A stretch of 38,097 nucleotides of DNA from CAYYGL01 sp964471235 (GTDB lineage: Bacteria; Calditrichota; Calditrichia; RBG-13-44-9; J075), in the NCBI GenBank assembly GCA_964471235.1, contig CAYYGL010000019.1:1-38097 (forward strand). Reading direction: 5' to 3'. Each line of letters starts with the position of its first letter. Position 1 is the first letter of the stretch. The notes under the pieces were generated by a model. It was not told where the DNA came from. It saw only the letters and a program-made list of their open reading frames with translations, and ran no database searches. The position numbers and the translations under genes were made by a program. This document shows positions 34,665 through 38,097 of the stretch, in pieces.

Positions 34665-35156
34665 TTACTCCTGCACTTCAGACCGGGTAAGATGTGCCCA
34701 TAATGCTTTCCAGACATTTAATTGGGAGGGTTTTAATAAGGGATGCCAGAAAACGATATTTCCCTGCCCGGATAAATACAAACCGTTTTCTCGGATGATG
34801 TCATTCAAATAATTCAAATTCTTCATTTCCATCCGCACCGCCATTGCGATTGGCAGTTCCGCCATTTCCATAATCCATTTTTCAAATTCGGTGCCGGAAA
34901 ACGGATTCGCTTCCACTATCTTCCCATGCACCACCAACAAAATTGCCTGCAAGTAAGGTTGAATTGGTTCAATCACCTGCAACGGTAGGGACTCTGACAG
35001 GGGAAGATGGTAGAGCAGCATCGCCAGGTCATCATCGATTTCCAGACGGTATGCGTCCAGGCCCATAAGCTCCTGCCGCCGGAATGGTAAACCGGATATG
35101 ACTTCCTCAAAAATTTCCGGTGTTTGGGAGATTAGCAGCGTTTCCAGAATCCTCAT
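34665..35156 (-). CDS. Degenerate MglA-like GTPase domain without P-loop (split pseudo-GTPase)
   Basis: A 163-residue protein of no directly recognised family. Aligned by eye with the GTPase region of the gene at 36293-37783, the strands fall in register: LDAYRLEIDDDLAMLLYHLP (strands 2 and 3, switch II region), YLQAILLVVHGKIV (strand 4), LPIAMAVRMEM (strand 5), GNIVFWHPL (strand 6) and a final helix. The P-loop position holds LLISQTPEIF, with no GxxxxGK, and the NKxD position is also lost. It overlaps the upstream gene by 4 bases (ATGA). It is inferred to be a nucleotide-free partner or scaffold domain. Structural prediction would settle this. Confidence 0.6.
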   Translation of the reverse strand: MRILETLLISQTPEIFEEVISGLPFRRQELMGLDAYRLEIDDDLAMLLYHLPLSESLPLQVIEPIQPYLQAILLVVHGKIVEANPFSGTEFEKWIMEMAELPIAMAVRMEMKNLNYLNDIIRENGLYLSGQGNIVFWHPLLKPSQLNVWKALWAHLTRSEVQE

Positions 35157-36300
35157 GAGAGATACTGCTCCAATCGTTGATTAATTGTGGCAACCTGGTC
35201 TTTGGTTAACGGAGGAATCGTTACCCTTAGTTGAGGAGATACTTCTTCTTCCGGATGTTGCAGGGTGGGATGGGTTTCCCGGTAAGAGGGATCGTCCTTT
35301 TTCTTTTTAAACATGGAAGAAAGAGAATGCACCAGTTTCCCAAACCCGCCCATTGCCTCTTTTTCATAAATCAATTGTTTGATCTCCCGGGGAGTACCCA
35401 CCAGGCGATGTTCCAATAACGTTTGGACTTCTGCCAGGATTAATTCATTGGCATCTGGCAAGCGCATTAATAAATCCGAAATATTGACCGGGTCCTGGCA
35501 GGTTTCCAGAATGCGCTCCTGCAATGGAGAAAGGTTCTGCTTTTCCCGGAGGGGGTTGGCAACAATTTTTTGAGAGAGTTCCGGCAGTTGTTGGATCAAG
35601 TTTTCCCACTCATGCAGTTTGGATACCAGCAGCATCAAAATTTCACGGTTGCTTTTGTCAATTATTTTTTTGGGTGACTTCAGGGGGCGTAAGCGGGTGG
35701 AAAAGCGTCCTTTTTGCCAGAATGCCATTTTCAACAGAGCCGGCAATCCCCGGAGCTCAATAAATTGGGCATTGATGATCTGACCTTCCAGAAACTGAAC
35801 CACGCCCGATTGATCCGCTATATGAAGCACCAATTCACCATNNNNNNNNNNTCGGCAGATTCCAGCATCTGTATCAAATCGACCAGGTTGTATTCCTCCA
35901 GACTCCCCTGCCAATTAACGCCCTCTAACACCGTCGCAGGGGTGCCGGTATCATTTACGATCCGCTCCAAAGCACTCCAGAAAACCTCCCGGGGGAGGGG
36001 CAATTGGATAACGTCGGATAATGGCAAATCCACCAGGTCCCGAACCCGGGAGACATCGTCGATAACCGCCGCCACCGGTAAAAAAGTTAATTGATTTTCC
36101 TCCAGCATGGTGAAAAAATTTCGGGCGTGATCGCGATGTACCTGCCAAAGCAAAACCACATCAAACAGCTCTTCCTGACAGAGGGAAAGCACCTTTTCCG
36201 GGGTATCCGCCAGGGTCGCCCGAAAAAACGGATTGGGAAAGAGCCCTTCTATTTCCGGTTGTTGTTCCGGTTCGGTCACATATATCAACAGGTCATGCAT
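35153..36300 (-). CDS. Pseudo-receiver + DUF4388 + winged-helix-like protein (one gene across an assembly gap)
   Basis: Two open frames on either side of the N run (35842-35851) belong to one protein. The left part starts at ATG 36300 (MHDLLIYVTEPEQ): a receiver-like domain (1-115) in which the phospho-Asp is Trp52 (DVVLLWQV). DUF4388 follows, GSLEEYNLVDLIQMLESA, gap, GELVLHI...GVVQFLEGQIINAQF. After it comes a winged-helix-like segment (LSPLQERILETCQ...LLEHRLVG) and a lysine-rich linker. The frame changes at the gap only because the run has 10 N; a true length of 2 modulo 3 restores it. The start overlaps the previous gene by 8 bases and the end overlaps the next by 4. Confidence 0.75.
35842..35851. 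other. Assembly gap (10 N) inside the DUF4388 gene, breaking the frame
   Basis: Codon arithmetic across the gap needs 2 modulo 3 missing bases. Eight bases would give four residues between ESA and GELVLH, exactly the spacing expected in a DUF4388 domain. The 10-N run is therefore a placeholder and not a measured length. Confidence 0.85.
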
Positions 36301-37783
36301 AATCCATTGCCTCGTCTTCTTCTTTGATGACATGCCGGAGATTATGGAGGAGGTTTCGTAAATCCGGGAATGAACCGGGACGGACGGGCACCACTTTCAA
36401 CCCCGGGGGCACAGTAAATTGTTTCTTAAAATCATTAATCACCCCCTCGTTATCCGCCGGATGATTCGTCAAACCCACCACAAAGGGAACCGGGTATAGC
36501 TGTACCAGCCGGGTTAACAAATAACTGCTGTACTCAAATTGCTGGGGCTGCGAGAAATCGACCAGGAAAATGCAGGCAACCATGTCCCGGGAAATCTTCT
36601 CCAGAATGGGCATCAGGGTCTGGTCGATGGTGATTCCGAAAATTGTCAGGGTTAACTCCGGATGGAGTTTGATACGGGTGAAATCAATTGATTGCAGAGA
36701 TTTAACAGGTGCCCGGGAACCGCTGAATGTGCGGATCAGTTCACTCCGCCCGGAAGAAGGCAACCCTAAAATCACTACATTTCCGTTCATGGCATCCGGC
36801 TGTAAAACATGGGACTGGAGGAATTCAATATCTTTCGGAAGGAATGTCTCCATCCCGGCGGTGCTCTCTTCAGCGCTGACCAGGCCTCTTTCCAATAATT
36901 GGGAAAGATGACGCACCGTTTTAAGCACCGGGTAGGGATTGTATAACAAAATCTCGTGGAAATTATTTTCTTTTTCGATTAATGACAGGATTTTCAACTC
37001 CACCTCACTGCGGAACATGGTGCCTTCCGGGAAAGGCTGTATCCGAAAAGTCGGGTTGCCATCTTCTATTCCGCAGCGGCGCAAAAACCGCCGGATTTGT
37101 TGTTCCTGATAGCGGGCTTCCAGAAGAAGCGCCACGGTGGAATTGGGGATGGAAGAAGTTTCCTCTGTCTTCCGGTAACTGCGAATCAGATAGGTGCCGC
37201 TGTGAAGCTGGAGAATCTTCAGGAGAGCATCCACCCCGTTCAAATGCGGCGTTACGGCTTTCACCACCTGCCCCTGGAAAATGCGCACCCGGGCATTCCA
37301 CTCGTCATAGGTTACCTTCAGGATTAAATTTTTCCTTTCAGCCAGGGCATTGCGGATCACATCATATACCGAAAACGCCTGGATACTTCCCTGAGTTAAT
37401 GCTTTTTGCCGATGATGCTGAAGCTGACGAAGCCGGTATAACACCATTTTCCCGGCAACTGCTACCTGAAGTGGAAGATCCTCTTCCCCGATAATTACTT
37501 TTTTTACGCCCTGTTGATAGAGCGCTGTCTGGGTCTCTAATTCCAACCGGGAGGCGTACACAATGGTGGGAATTTGGGCAAAGATCGACGAGAATGCCTC
37601 ATCTTCCGGTTTTACAAAATCGCTGTGTAGAAGCAATAAATCCGGGGTACTCTCCTGCAATGCTTCCGACAATTCTTGCGGTTGAGCAAAATGGTTGCTC
37701 TGGCTGCCGCTTTTGGTTAACAAGTCCGTTAACTGCTTAGCGGTATCCGAATTGACATCCCCTATGTAAATTTGGTATCCCAT
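36293..37783 (-). CDS. Pseudo-receiver + DUF4388 + winged helix + MglA-like GTPase fusion
   Basis: A 496-residue multidomain protein. Residues 1-115 are receiver-like, but the phospho-Asp is His53 (PDLLLLHSDF). DUF4388 spans 131-205 (GSIQAFSVYDVIRNALAERKN...). A winged-helix-like segment runs about 260-305. Residues 335-490 form a small-GTPase-like domain: P-loop GLPSSGRS (340-347) with Arg in place of the invariant Lys, strand LTLTIFGI in the switch II position, IFLVDFSQP, and TNHPAD (439-444) in the NKxD position. DUF4388 proteins often accompany MglA/MglB-type polarity GTPases, so a role in cell polarity or surface motility is possible but inferred. First gene of a three-gene overlapping operon. 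Confidence 0.75.
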   Translation of the reverse strand: MGYQIYIGDVNSDTAKQLTDLLTKSGSQSNHFAQPQELSEALQESTPDLLLLHSDFVKPEDEAFSSIFAQIPTIVYASRLELETQTALYQQGVKKVIIGEEDLPLQVAVAGKMVLYRLRQLQHHRQKALTQGSIQAFSVYDVIRNALAERKNLILKVTYDEWNARVRIFQGQVVKAVTPHLNGVDALLKILQLHSGTYLIRSYRKTEETSSIPNSTVALLLEARYQEQQIRRFLRRCGIEDGNPTFRIQPFPEGTMFRSEVELKILSLIEKENNFHEILLYNPYPVLKTVRHLSQLLERGLVSAEESTAGMETFLPKDIEFLQSHVLQPDAMNGNVVILGLPSSGRSELIRTFSGSRAPVKSLQSIDFTRIKLHPELTLTIFGITIDQTLMPILEKISRDMVACIFLVDFSQPQQFEYSSYLLTRLVQLYPVPFVVGLTNHPADNEGVINDFKKQFTVPPGLKVVPVRPGSFPDLRNLLHNLRHVIKEEDEAMDYA

Positions 37784-37975
37784 GGAATTCTATTACCCGG
37801 ATGTTCAAAGTGACGGTAAACCCATTTCCGTATGACTGTTAAATTCCATTTAGTAAATCTTTACCCAGATGATTGATTCTACTTGAATAATATAAATATC
37901 TGAAACCGCTTTTGCAATTATAGTTTTAAAGGGACGCAGTAAACTGATCAAAGAGGGGAATGCCAGAAGTTCCGG

Positions 37976-38097
37976 CTACAAAATGTGTGATGCCTGAAAC
38001 TGCTTTACCATCTCATAGAGCGCGATGCCAAACGCTACCCCAACGTTCAGGGAATGTTTTGCCCCGTACATGGGAATTTCAATTGCCATATCCGCCT
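37976..38097 (-). CDS. SpoU/TrmH family RNA methyltransferase, C-terminal end only
   Basis: Reading leftward from the window edge in frame, the last 39 codons give ADMAIEIPMYGAKHSLNVG, then VAFGIALYEMVKQF, ending at TAG (37976-37978). IPM.G...SLNV..A.GI.LYE is motif 3 of SpoU-type 2'-O-ribose methyltransferases, which form the trefoil-knot SAM site. The start and substrate specificity (tRNA or rRNA) are outside the window. It lies upstream of the signalling operon on the same strand with about 190 bases between. Confidence 0.9.
   Translation of the reverse strand, partial: ADMAIEIPMYGAKHSLNVGVAFGIALYEMVKQFQASHIL

Noticed and set aside
1..38097. tRNA, rRNA, CRISPR array, insertion sequence or prophage genes
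   Set aside because: I looked for T-loop-like GGTTCGAATCC motifs, regularly spaced repeats, and transposase or integrase signatures, and found none convincing.

Overview
The window reads as a chromosomal stretch of a Gram-negative bacterium. Evidence for an outer membrane is an ADP-heptose-type glycosyltransferase, a WaaE/KdtX-like glycosyltransferase, several lipoproteins, and a MacA/MacB-type export system. Base composition looks roughly even. Two runs of exactly 10 N (3214-3223 and 35842-35851) show that it is a scaffolded, probably metagenomic, assembly. A bacillithiol gene (bshA), a bifunctional nuclease with a UVR tail, a DUF3108 protein and DUF4388/GTPase proteins fit the wider FCB/Calditrichota/KSB1-like or a similar candidate lineage. 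That placement is inference; no 16S or other phylogenetic marker is present. No tRNA, rRNA, CRISPR, prophage or intact insertion sequence was seen.

Layout: (1) 1-881, two near-identical tandem minus-strand genes for coiled-coil PD-(D/E)XK nuclease-like proteins; the second is cut by the window edge. (2) 1626-4643, a plus-strand pair: FAD/NAD(P) oxidoreductase and membrane polyferredoxin, with an inverted repeat at the presumed promoter. (3) 5029-11906, mixed single genes: DUF3108 exported protein, ankyrin-repeat protein, HtpG with a heat-shock-like promoter, GNAT acetyltransferase, POT peptide transporter, DCC thiol oxidoreductase. (4) 12360-18297, Yip1 protein, lipoprotein membrane-fusion protein, ABC ATPase and two MacB-type permeases in one direction. 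(5) 18642-21085, two membrane sensor-like proteins with helical extracytoplasmic domains and no output domain. (6) 21092-23054, divergent LPS-type glycosyltransferases. (7) 23065-26427, a coiled-coil lipoprotein with an OmpA-like tail, hisS, and a small heme-c-like lipoprotein. (8) 26520-33696, a REC-GAF-GGDEF diguanylate cyclase overlapping bshA, a formiminotransferase-like protein that has lost its catalytic histidine, bifunctional nuclease, MBL-fold hydrolase, pyruvate kinase. (9) 33733-37783, minus-strand ROK sugar kinase preceded by a tightly overlapping three-gene signalling operon. (10) 37976-38097, 3' end of a SpoU/TrmH RNA methyltransferase.

The most unusual system is the operon at 34665-37783. 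Gene 1 combines a pseudo-receiver, DUF4388, a winged-helix-like segment and a MglA-like GTPase domain with an altered P-loop. Gene 2 repeats pseudo-receiver, DUF4388 and winged helix. Gene 3 is a lone domain that I can align by eye to the GTPase part of gene 1 but with no P-loop. Genes 2 and 3 together therefore look like a split, degenerate paralogue of gene 1. The assembly gap in gene 2 makes it look like two overlapping ORFs, but it is most simply one gene.
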